From positions 1 through 11,813 of the forward strand of contig JAMOPD010000218.1 in the NCBI GenBank assembly GCA_027064745.1: DNA of 11,813 bases, written 5' to 3'. The notes under the pieces were generated by a model. That model did not search any database, was not told where the DNA came from, and saw only the letters and a program-made list of their open reading frames with translations. The stretch is from Thermococcaceae archaeon (lineage in GTDB: Archaea; Methanobacteriota_B; Thermococci; Thermococcales; Thermococcaceae). The position numbers were made by a program, and so were the translations under genes. Positions 1-6,976 of the stretch are shown here, in pieces; position 1 is the first letter of the stretch, and every line of letters begins with the position of its first letter.

Positions 1-618
1 CCAAGGCCGCTTAGCATGGTTGCTTTTGCAAAAGGAAGTGATATTGGCATGTTCCTTGGCTATCATGCAAAGGCCGGAACAGGCTATGCGACATTTGACC
101 ACACATACAGCGGAGCTTCGGTTGATTATCTTGAGATAAACGGGGTTAGGGTCAGCGAATTTCTTCTGAACAGCTATGTTCTCGGGCACTATGGCATCCC
201 GGTGGTTCTTGTTGGGGGAGATGCCAAGCTTATAGAGGAAGACGTCAGAAGATTCACCCCATGGGCAGTGGAGATACCCTTTAAGAACGCCATTTCAAGA
301 TACGCCGCTAAAAGTCCTAGCATGAAAAAGCTTAAGAAAGAGCTTAAAATAGCTGTTGCCGAAGCCATTAGGCGTTATGAGAAAGGCATGACAGAGCCTC
401 TGAAAGTGAAAGAGCCTGTAACTGTTAGACTTCGCCTTCTTAGAAGTGATATGGCTGATGCTGCAGAGCTTCTACCCCAGATTAACAGAATTGACGGCAA
501 AACCGTTAAGTTCAAGGCTGGAAATATTGGAGATGCCTACCGTATCTTTGAACTGCTAGTTTTGGCTGCTGCAGGTGTGAGATCAATAGCTAGAGGAGAT
601 ACTGTCAGGATAAGTTAG
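1..618 (+). CDS. M55 family D-aminopeptidase (DppA-like), 5' end outside window
   Basis: The reading frame is open from base 1 (Pro-Arg-Pro-Leu-Ser-Met...), so the gene begins upstream and 205 residues are visible. The fragment carries the M55 signature: GYHAKAGTG with a His at fragment residue 22, then DHTYSG, then INGVRVSE with a Glu at residue 53. In the Bacillus DppA family the equivalent His and Glu help bind the two zinc ions. M55 enzymes are self-compartmentalising cytoplasmic aminopeptidases, usually about 270 residues, so the missing part should hold the N-terminal Asp/Glu zinc ligands. The GDAK segment near residue 74 and the ALR/LVLAAAGVRS-type helical end also fit. The last codons (TVRIS) and the TAG stop lie inside an imperfect hairpin repeat (603-680), so the natural C-terminus may have been altered by that element. 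Substrate specificity is not shown by the sequence. Confidence 0.85.
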   Translation, partial: PRPLSMVAFAKGSDIGMFLGYHAKAGTGYATFDHTYSGASVDYLEINGVRVSEFLLNSYVLGHYGIPVVLVGGDAKLIEEDVRRFTPWAVEIPFKNAISRYAAKSPSMKKLKKELKIAVAEAIRRYEKGMTEPLKVKEPVTVRLRLLRSDMADAAELLPQINRIDGKTVKFKAGNIGDAYRIFELLVLAAAGVRSIARGDTVRIS

Positions 619-680
619 AGAGCCCGCTTAATAGTCATAACTGGACATATTATCAAGCGCTCTCACAGGTTATCCTGACA
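603..680. repeat. Long imperfect hairpin repeat overlapping the M55 stop codon
   Basis: The arms TGTCAGGATAA (603-613) and TTATCCTGACA (670-680) are perfect 11-bp inverted copies. Inside them GAGAGC (618-623) pairs with GCTCTC (659-664) and GCTT (626-629) with AAGC (655-658), leaving a loop of about 25 bases. In total roughly 21 bp pair, with a 4/5-base internal loop and a CC bulge. The right arm recurs almost exactly at 3549-3575. This looks like a miniature mobile element or two abutting terminal repeats of a deleted insertion sequence; a transcription-ending hairpin is the alternative. The element supplies the last codons and the stop of the M55 gene. Confidence 0.7.
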
Positions 681-700
681 ATATCCTGGAGAATAGAGCT

Positions 701-711
701 AGATTTTTAAG
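701..711 (+). promoter_or_regulatory. TATA box for the candidate H/ACA sRNA
   Basis: AGATTTTTAAG is a good Thermococcales TATA element. Its centre lies about 26 bases upstream of 733-734, where the stable stem of the sRNA candidate begins, so the RNA would start at its own 5' stem. There is no open reading frame of note between them. Confidence 0.5.
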
Positions 712-733
712 AAATGTTTAATCACTTTAATAT

Positions 734-802
734 GCCCCGGGGAAACCGCGGAGGATGAGCGTCTGGCGAGCTGTGACTCCTCTTCGCTCCACCCGGGGCA
801 CA
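734..802 (+). ncRNA. Candidate H/ACA box guide sRNA (pseudouridylation guide)
   Basis: The lower stem GCCCCGGG (734-741) pairs with CCCGGGGC (792-799) and is followed directly by ACA (800-802), as in archaeal H/ACA guides. An internal loop (GAAACCGC at 742-749 and 11 bases at 781-791) would be the guide pocket. The upper stem GGAG/CTCC (750-753 with 777-780) is followed on its 5' strand by a 3-base bulge GAT (754-756) and then GA (757-758) facing GA (775-776). That is the kink-turn layout bound by L7Ae in archaeal sRNPs. It has a TATA box at the expected distance and sits between the M55 gene and the convergent helicase gene. Oddity: the upper stem is 19 bases from ACA, longer than the usual 14-16, so the pocket drawn here may be wrong in detail. 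I could not name the rRNA target. Confidence 0.55.
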
Positions 803-814
803 TATGTTGCTAAA

Positions 815-2719
815 TCACTTCCAAAATCGCTTAAGATAAATACCTATCCTCCTCAGATTAACCGGCTTCATACTCTCTACCATCCAGTCCGGCAGGTCTT
901 TTCTAACAGACCTCCAGAGAATCCTGTAGTCAAGTCCTATGACAGCTCCTCTCTCCTCACTTCCCCTGTGAACCCTACCAGCAGCCTGAGCAAGCTTTCT
1001 ATGGGCCGGTAAGTAATAACCGTAGTATCTACCCTTCCCAGGGAATTTCTTTTCAAAGTATCTTATCTGAGCCTGAATCCTCGGTGTTGGCCTCGCATAT
1101 GGAATTCCAACGAGAATCACACCGTTCATTTCATCTCCACTGTAATCCTGTCCTTCGCTGTTTCTACCTCCCATTACACCGAGGAGTATCGCTCCTTCTC
1201 CTTTGGACTCCTCTTTGAATGCTTTCACGAGCAGGTCGTTTTCCTTCGAGCTTGCCCCTTTCTTTTCAATATAAAGCTTCTTTCCAACTTCTTCCTCTAT
1301 CATAACACCTAAATTTGCCGAGAGAAGTCCCTGAAGAACTTCATAAGATGCCGTAAAGACACCCACATTCTTTGGAATCAGCTTTGCTACCTCGACGATG
1401 TATTCGTTTATCTTCCTGTACATATCCAGAGACCGTTCTTCCCCTCTGGTCGAAACATCCTTAGCCACAAGCACAAGAGCATTCTCCCTCTTCACCATCC
1501 GCGGAAACTTCTTCACCTCTGCCTCAAGCCCTATAACATCCCGGAAAGCCTCCAGAGGGGTCAGAGTCCCAGACATGAATATCGCTGACTGCACATTCCT
1601 CACAAACTCAAGGGCTTTAGACGGATCAAGAGCGACAAGCTCAAGGGAAAGTCCTCTCTCCCGGCTCATCAGGAAGAGGTAATCGTCCCTCCCCATAGTG
1701 CTGAGCCATTCAAGCAGAAACTCACTCACCCTCCCAACATAGCTCCGTGGTGGCTTATTCTTTTCGATTTTATCCTCTCTTATTGAGTCGCCTACCTCAA
1801 CCATCTCGTTCAAAAACTTTACAAGATACCTACCATCGAGATTGAGAATTCTGGAAACATGCTGAAATATACTCTCCGGAGCAACAGGTACCTCCTCCAC
1901 AGCTCTGTCCCTGAGCTTCTCCTCATAGAGGTTTTCAAGACCCTTCATGAATATGCTCAGAAAATTTGCTATTTCATGCTCATTATAATCCTCGGCTTCC
2001 TTTATCGCCCTCGAAACACTGTGGATACTCAGCCTGTCGCTGAGGGCGCTTATCGCCTGATCAGGCAGATTATGAGCCTCATCAAATATCACGATTAAAT
2101 CCGAGTAGTCAAGGTCAAAGTATTTGAGGAAATTCTCCCTTATAGCAGGGCTTATCATGTAGAGGTAACTTGCGACAATTACATCCGCCTTAAATGCCAC
2201 CTTTCTCGTCAGTTCGTAGGGACAGAATTCCAGCATTTCCGCATGATGTATCAGCTCCAGAGGCTCGCTTGGATTGTTGAGGAAGTACTCCGCCACCTCC
2301 TCAAACTCTTCCTTCTTCTTCCTGACATTTTCATAGTAAGGGCATTTGTTCAGCTTCTTCAGGTTTTTACAAACTATCATTGCATTGTATGCATCAGGCG
2401 AGAATGTCTGGATATATTGATGGAGACAGAGGTCTTTCCTGCTCCTGAGCCCAACACCTCTTATAGGCTCTTTTTTGTTTATTGCCTTCAGCTCTTCAAT
2501 AACCCTGTCCATCTGTTTGTGGGTTCTTGCCAGATAGAGGACTTTGTAGCCAAGACTCTTTGCATAAGGCAGAACTCCTGCCAAAACACTTATGGTCTTT
2601 CCAAAGCCAGTAGGGGCTTCTATAACAAGGTTTTTGCCCTTCCTGACGGCCTCATCAACCAGTTTTATGAACTCCTCCTGATGGGGTCGGAGCTTTTCAT
2701 AAGGAAAGTACTCATTCAT
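815..2719 (-). CDS. xpd: XPD/Rad3-family ATP-dependent DNA helicase with Fe-S cluster
   Basis: The 634-residue product is a superfamily 2, 5'-3' DNA helicase of the XPD/DinG group, acting in DNA repair. Motifs appear in order: a Q-motif-like N-terminus (LRPHQEEF, 10-17), Walker A APTGFGKT (35-42), motif Ia around LARTHKQ (63-69), four cysteines at 98, 117, 126 and 166 matching the 4Fe-4S domain of archaeal XPD, the DEAH box at 213-216, SGTLTPLE (383-390) opening the second RecA-like domain, GGRNSEGQDY (517-526), and motif VI QAAGRVHRG (578-586). The length is normal for archaeal XPD (about 600-650). The Arch domain would be the helical, charged stretch 220-350. No strong ribosome site precedes the ATG and a TATA-like GTTAAAAG lies about 25 bases upstream, so the mRNA could be nearly leaderless. 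The gene is divergent from the small membrane protein gene. Confidence 0.95.
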   Translation of the reverse strand: MNEYFPYEKLRPHQEEFIKLVDEAVRKGKNLVIEAPTGFGKTISVLAGVLPYAKSLGYKVLYLARTHKQMDRVIEELKAINKKEPIRGVGLRSRKDLCLHQYIQTFSPDAYNAMIVCKNLKKLNKCPYYENVRKKKEEFEEVAEYFLNNPSEPLELIHHAEMLEFCPYELTRKVAFKADVIVASYLYMISPAIRENFLKYFDLDYSDLIVIFDEAHNLPDQAISALSDRLSIHSVSRAIKEAEDYNEHEIANFLSIFMKGLENLYEEKLRDRAVEEVPVAPESIFQHVSRILNLDGRYLVKFLNEMVEVGDSIREDKIEKNKPPRSYVGRVSEFLLEWLSTMGRDDYLFLMSRERGLSLELVALDPSKALEFVRNVQSAIFMSGTLTPLEAFRDVIGLEAEVKKFPRMVKRENALVLVAKDVSTRGEERSLDMYRKINEYIVEVAKLIPKNVGVFTASYEVLQGLLSANLGVMIEEEVGKKLYIEKKGASSKENDLLVKAFKEESKGEGAILLGVMGGRNSEGQDYSGDEMNGVILVGIPYARPTPRIQAQIRYFEKKFPGKGRYYGYYLPAHRKLAQAAGRVHRGSEERGAVIGLDYRILWRSVRKDLPDWMVESMKPVNLRRIGIYLKRFWK

Positions 2720-2769
2720 GGGAAAGAGTTTTAATGCCTTGCTTTTAACTTTTCCCCAAGGTGGATAAA
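2720..2769. promoter_or_regulatory. Compact divergent promoter region
   Basis: Only 50 bases separate the helicase ATG from the ATG of the small membrane protein. On the + strand there are two TATA-like blocks, GTTTTAATG (2726-2734) and CTTTTAAC (2740-2747). The reverse strand reads GTTAAAAG and CATTAAAAC through the same blocks. Both directions must therefore share this A/T-rich core. The rightward gene also has an AAGGTGG ribosome site (2758-2764) six bases before ATG 2770. Confidence 0.5.
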
Positions 2770-3024
2770 ATGGATGAGAGAGATAAAAAAATCATTGAAC
2801 ATGCAATCTGGGCGTTGTTACTGGCATGGTTTAGTTACATGTTCTTCTATCAAAACTATCTTCTATACACCTGGCATAGGGGCTTACCCCTGCCTTCAAA
2901 ATGGCCGTTCATTTTCTTGGGTGTTGGCGTAGGGGCGCTGTTTTTTGCATATAAACTCTACGCCGAAGAAGCACATGGTATCCCTCCCAACGAGAGTAGG
3001 CTTCAAAGCGAAGACAGCTCCTAA
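2770..3024 (+). CDS. Small two-helix membrane protein, function unknown
   Basis: An 84-residue protein. I place the start at ATG 2770 rather than the in-frame GTG at 2761, because AAGGTGG (2758-2764) is a good ribosome site at the right spacing for 2770 and would overlap the GTG. A charged N-terminus (MDERDKK) leads into a first hydrophobic segment at about residues 10-28 (rich in Trp, Phe and Tyr). A short polar loop WHRGLPLPSK follows, then a second segment at about 46-62 (glycine-rich, GVGVGALFF). The tail is acidic and ends in EDSS. This is a helical hairpin in the membrane, with both ends predicted on the same side. I do not recognise the family. It shares a promoter region with the XPD helicase gene but nothing in the sequence ties it to repair. 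Confidence 0.7.
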   Translation: MDERDKKIIEHAIWALLLAWFSYMFFYQNYLLYTWHRGLPLPSKWPFIFLGVGVGALFFAYKLYAEEAHGIPPNESRLQSEDSS

Positions 3025-3658
3025 GAATTAGATTTTTAAAACATGCACTCTGTACTTCGGCTAAGCTCACCACACATGTAACGATACCGTTGCTAACATT
3101 ATACCTCCTTCGCCGACTATTGTAAATGGAATAATTGAATTCAGTTTTTTCATGGATTATCTTTTTCATTTTCATGTAACTTTCTCTTATTGATTCTGTT
3201 ATTTCCTTTCGAGATTTTTGTCCATTAACCTTTCCCCAAAACCGTTCCATGATGTTTCAATATTCAACATATTGCCATTATGTGATTAGCGGAACACCCT
3301 TATTACTTCTATAACGGTGGGTTCCTAAAATTCAGCTTCGAGCAAACCAAAAATCAAAATTTATGAAAAATTTCTTCACAACAAATCTAACCCTTAACGG
3401 ATCTTTTTCCCTGTTTGGAATAGGGAAAAGTGCGTAATATTAATTCTGATTTTGATGTTGCAGTCTTCAAAGCTTCCCAGCCATAAGGAAATTCTATCTG
3501 AGTTTTAGTCCTCATAATATGAAAACATGATAGGAGTTAGACAGCCGCCAAGCGCTCTCACCGGTTATCCTGACAGCGCCAGCATTTTAACAATGTGCAT
3601 TGGCTTCGCTATCCCAGTCTTCTCGATGCACATTGGAATGAGTATGGCGGAGTAGATT
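3025..3658. other. Gene-poor, apparently decayed stretch
   Basis: About 630 bases hold no convincing intact gene. A leftward ORF from 3250 begins with a lysine-rich, coding-looking stretch (KSRKEITESIRESYMKMKK), but it runs antisense into the membrane-protein gene. Within it, on the reverse strand, AGGAGGTATAATG (3097-3109) is a textbook ribosome site and start followed by only 10 codons, which looks like a truncated gene start. TTTCCCT and AGGGAAA (about 3406-3427) form a small hairpin. The right arm of the 603-680 repeat recurs at 3549-3575. Just after it, 3593-3655 reads as a 20-residue hydrophobic ORF that ends three bases before the next ATG, like the tail of a truncated gene. Arms CAATGTGCAT (3591-3600) and ATGCACATTG (3626-3635) are perfect inverted copies. 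Confidence 0.5.
3549..3575. repeat. Second copy of the hairpin arm seen at 654-680
   Basis: Bases 3549-3575 match 654-680 at 26 of 27 positions: CAAGCGCTCTCAC, then GGTTATCCTGACA, with the single difference at the base between these blocks or beside it (A at 667, C at 3562). The left side here (GTTAGACAGCCGCC, 3535-3549) resembles the left inner arm of the first copy (GTTAGAGAGCCCGCTT, 614-629), but the outer TGTCAGGATAA arm is missing. It therefore looks like a degenerate second element. Its right edge abuts a truncated coding remnant at 3593-3655. Confidence 0.7.
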
Positions 3659-3934
3659 ATGAACCGCATAAAACCTGAAAGAGAGCTCAAGCAGTGGGCT
3701 CGTCGAGTTCCCCTTCACAAATCTCCGTCAGAGGAAATAGTGACCAGTCCTGATAGTTTCCAATCTTCTAATTTATACAGTGGCTTTGAAGAATACAATG
3801 TTCTCCTTTTTGATTCTGGCGTTAACAGGTATGCAGGAACTCACCCAATGTACCCCAGTCTAATAAAACCCTGTGTTATCTTCACTATTGAGGAAGTTAA
3901 AAAGACATTAAAAAAGATTTTCTCAATAGGTTAA
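3659..3934 (+). CDS. Orphan 91-residue ORF, hypothetical, possibly a gene remnant
   Basis: The ATG at 3659 is preceded by GGCGGAG six bases upstream and by the TAG of a 20-codon upstream ORF three bases before it, an arrangement typical of translationally coupled genes. The N-terminal half is basic and polar (ERELKQWARR). The middle holds a segment that looks like folded protein (FEEYNVLLFDSG) and the end is a lysine-rich helix (IEEVKKTLKKIF). No family was recognised. Because it lies between two decayed regions and its supposed upstream partner is truncated, it may be the remainder of a lost operon rather than an active gene. Confidence 0.35.
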   Translation: MNRIKPERELKQWARRVPLHKSPSEEIVTSPDSFQSSNLYSGFEEYNVLLFDSGVNRYAGTHPMYPSLIKPCVIFTIEEVKKTLKKIFSIG

Positions 3935-3983
3935 TGGCCTATTCAAATTCTTAGAGATGGATAAGAATAAATAGAAGAGAAAA

Positions 3984-5086
<1,103 letters not shown>

Positions 5087-5148
5087 GTTTTAGGTTTATA
5101 TGAGACCTATCCCAAGGTTAATAAAAACTTTCTGAGAGTGAAGAATCA

Positions 5149-5283
5149 ATGAAAAAGAAAATCACCCTAGTTCCCATCATGTCTTTGGTTCTGCCTGCTT
5201 AAACGCCTGTATGAGCAACCACTTGGCATTTACAAGCATCCAAACCAATTTTTTAATGATGAGAACTGGGATAGAAAATCCTG
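5149..5283 (+). pseudogene. Truncated secreted-protein start and a further coding-like fragment
   Basis: ATG 5149 follows GAGAGTGA at good ribosome-site spacing and a TATA-like GGTTAATAAAAAC (about 5117-5129). It encodes MKKKITLVPIMSLVLPA and then TAA (5200-5202): a typical positively charged start plus hydrophobic core of an archaeal signal peptide, with nothing after it. Another frame just downstream reads RLYEQPLGIYKHPNQFF (from about 5204) before stopping at about 5286, which also looks like real protein. Together they suggest the remains of one or two broken genes. I do not recognise the parent family. Confidence 0.35.
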
Positions 5284-5944
5284 TTGAAGCTCAACATTAT
5301 CCCATGCACATTCCTCACACGACTTAGCCGTTTCGTGGCTCTGGTAAATGTTAATGGGGAGGAAAAGAGAGTATTGATAACTAATACCAGTAGACTGCAA
5401 GAGTTCATGATTCCTAGTAGAAAGCATTCTGCATACCAAAAACCAGCGGAAAGACAGACTTCGTCTTGATTGGCTTTGAAGACTTGGATGGAAAAGGTGC
5501 AGTGATAGACACACGAACACAAGCGAGAGCCTTGTGGAGCTCGGTCTAATCCCTTGGCTGAAAAACTGCCAGATAAAGCAAAAAGAAGTAACGGTTGGAA
5601 AATCCGGCTTGACTACCTTTTCGAGTGTCATAATGATGAAGTTCTTAGAGGGGCAAGAGAGGAGAATATGCAATATATCCAATCCATCAGTTAGGGGGGC
5701 AAAAGCACATAAAAGAACTCATAGGACTCGTAAATGCCGGCAAAGGACCATGATTTTTTTCATAGGTGCCCTGCCGGGTGTTGAGAAGTTCAAGTCCTAT
5801 GAAAAAGGTGGCCTCAAGATAACAAAACTGCTTGCAGATGCCAGTAAGGTAGGAGTTGAGATTCACGCCCTCAGCCTGTCCCTCCTCCCCGATGGGAGTA
5901 TTGTACTTGAGAAGCCGAGCCTTAAGATTGAGGAATGCTATTAG
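5284..5944 (+). pseudogene. sfsA: sfsA pseudogene (SfsA-type putative nuclease), at least five frame breaks
   Basis: Successive pieces in different frames line up in order with archaeal SfsA. Frame 1 from 5284 gives IPCTFLTRLSRFVALVNVNG and LITNTSRLQEFMIPSRK. Frame 3 (about 5424-5546) gives GKTDFVLIGFEDLDGKGAVI and DTRTQARA. Frame 2 (from about 5534) gives LGLIPWLKNC. Frame 1 (from about 5605) gives RLDYLFECHNDEVL. Then come NPSVRGAK (frame 2), HIKELIGLVNAGKGP (frame 3, about 5706-5750), and finally frame 2 from 5750 to the TAG at 5944 with IFFIGALPGVEKFKSYEKGG and the normal C-terminal region. Most breaks can be explained by single-base losses, for example near 5424 and 5533. SfsA proteins are about 230 residues, so nearly the whole gene is present. 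SfsA is called a sugar fermentation stimulation protein or DNA/RNA nuclease; this copy cannot make it. Confidence 0.85.
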
Positions 5945-5953
5945 AAACCATAA

Positions 5954-6022
5954 CAATGGAAGTTCATAGCTATTGAGGCACCCAAGCTAACCTTACAGAA
6001 TAAGGCGAGGGAGAATTTTTAA
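5954..6022 (+). pseudogene. Short coding-like tail fragment upstream of the Toprim gene
   Basis: One frame reads IAIEAPKLTLQNKARENF up to TAA at 6020-6022, with protein-like composition (preceded by QWKF) but no start codon. It may be the 3' end of another broken gene. Its final codons overlap the TATA box of the next gene. No family recognised; this could be chance. Confidence 0.2.
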
Positions 6023-6023
6023 A
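6014..6023 (+). promoter_or_regulatory. TATA box of the Toprim-xerA unit
   Basis: AATTTTTAAA is a strong archaeal TATA element. A start site near 6046 would leave a leader of about 22 bases carrying GGAGGTG (6056-6062), six bases before ATG 6069. A 10-bp palindrome AATTTAAATT (6034-6043) lies between the TATA box and the predicted start site and might bind a regulator, though such A/T palindromes are also common by chance. Confidence 0.55.
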
Positions 6024-6068
6024 CTCCCCTCTTAATTTAAATTGGGGTAACACCCGGAGGTGAAGGGA

Positions 6069-6905
6069 ATGACCATAGTTGATGTAAGGATTCTGGTTGA
6101 AGGTGCGAGTGATGTTGAAGTTGTAAGCAAAGCCCTGCAGGGGCTCGCTCTTGGGAGTGAATATAATATCACAATTTCCTCGATAATTCCAACGACCAAC
6201 ATTGAGATAGCAAAAAGTGCAGCTGCTGGAGCAGATTTACTCATCATAGCCACAGATGCAGATAGAGTTGGAAGAGATTTAGCTGAGAGACTCTTCAGTG
6301 AGCTGGAGGAAATGGTCGGCCATGTGGAAAGAATGAAACTCCCACTCGGCCACGACCTTGAGCACGTTGACGTGGAACTCGTAAGGAAGGAACTCAAGAA
6401 CACCCTTGTCAGGGCGGGTTTAAAGAGCCTTCAAATACTACCAGAATATATAGCACTTAGGAACCAGCTTCTTGATCTCAGAGGCAGGTATGAGAGCATT
6501 CTAAGAGAACATGAAGAACTGGAAAAGGCTTTCAAGGAACTTGAAAGGAACTATAATGAGCTGAAAAACCAGAATGAGCAGCTGATGGCTGAGAACAGAG
6601 AGCTTAGGAAACTACTGGAAGGGAAGATAAACACCTACAAGCTTGAAGAGGTATGGAAAAGCCTGTTCCCAGCTGAGGAAGTACCGGATGAGGAGTATAT
6701 AGGAAAAGCAGTTGGAAAGCTTGGCCTTGAAGGCAAAATCATAGTTGGCCAAGGATACATTTATGCTGAGAACAGAAAACTCGTTGAAGATCTGCTCAAG
6801 ACAGTCTATCTGAGCTTAGCTATAAGGGATGAATCCCTACCTCCAGAAGCACCAGAAGAGAGCTCTGGGGAGGAGGATGTAGAAAAGCTTCTGAGAGGTT
6901 TGTGA
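6069..6905 (+). CDS. Toprim-domain protein with long coiled coil, putative nuclease (COG4026-like)
   Basis: A 278-residue protein. The start at ATG 6069 is chosen over the in-frame GTG 6060 because GGAGGTG (6056-6062) overlaps that GTG and is ideally spaced for 6069. Residues 1-100 look like a Toprim fold: the conserved acidic Glu11 in RILVEGASD, and the DxD motif Asp63/Asp65 in LLIIATDADRVGRD. Toprim domains of topoisomerases, primases, OLD and RecR nucleases bind magnesium through these residues. Residues about 131-185 are a strong coiled coil (repeated leucine/glutamate heptads). A small C-terminal domain follows (about 188-250: KLEEVWKSLFPAEEVPDEEY and a beta-like KIIVGQGYIYAENRK), then an acidic tail ending EEDVEKLLRGL. 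The family is, as I recall, uncharacterised and archaeal. It is 71 bases upstream of xerA and probably cotranscribed, suggesting a role in chromosome processing; that is inference. The tail sequence is partly duplicated downstream. Confidence 0.8.
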   Translation: MTIVDVRILVEGASDVEVVSKALQGLALGSEYNITISSIIPTTNIEIAKSAAAGADLLIIATDADRVGRDLAERLFSELEEMVGHVERMKLPLGHDLEHVDVELVRKELKNTLVRAGLKSLQILPEYIALRNQLLDLRGRYESILREHEELEKAFKELERNYNELKNQNEQLMAENRELRKLLEGKINTYKLEEVWKSLFPAEEVPDEEYIGKAVGKLGLEGKIIVGQGYIYAENRKLVEDLLKTVYLSLAIRDESLPPEAPEESSGEEDVEKLLRGL

Positions 6906-6973
6906 GGCCTTGAACCTGAGCCTGAGGATGTGGGTGAAAAGAGATAATAGAAAAGCTCATGAGGGGTCTGTGG
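6880..6973 (+). repeat. Imperfect direct repeat of the Toprim gene tail between the two genes
   Basis: Bases 6880-6905 (TAGAAAAGCT then TCTGAGAGGTTTGTGA) recur at 6948-6973 (TAGAAAAGCT then CATGAGGGGTCTGTGG), 21 of 26 identical. Both are preceded by GAGGATGT-like sequence. The first copy encodes VEKLLRGL, and the second in another frame encodes [10 protein letters not shown]. The spacer, read in frame past the TGA, is [11 protein letters not shown], like a continuation of the acidic tail. This suggests an older, longer Toprim tail with a repeated EKLxRGL motif that was shortened by the TGA and a frame loss. Confidence 0.5.
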
Positions 6974-6976
6974 TAC

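Noticed and set aside
755..1012. 85-codon + strand ORF beginning inside the hairpin RNA candidate
   Set aside because: It starts within the H/ACA-like structure and continues antisense to the 3' end of the well-supported helicase gene; no ribosome site and no recognisable protein.
2909..3250. 113-codon leftward ORF
   Set aside because: Its second half is antisense to the membrane-protein gene and composition turns arginine/cysteine-rich and non-protein-like. Only its first part looks coding, so it is described as part of the decayed stretch instead.
5256..5285. C-box-like ATGATGA suggesting a C/D box sRNA
   Set aside because: No convincing D, D' or C' boxes at proper spacing, and the site lies within decayed coding sequence.
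5230..5956. Several reverse-strand ORFs of 89-150 codons
   Set aside because: They are shadows of the sfsA remnant, whose + strand pieces match a known family in order.
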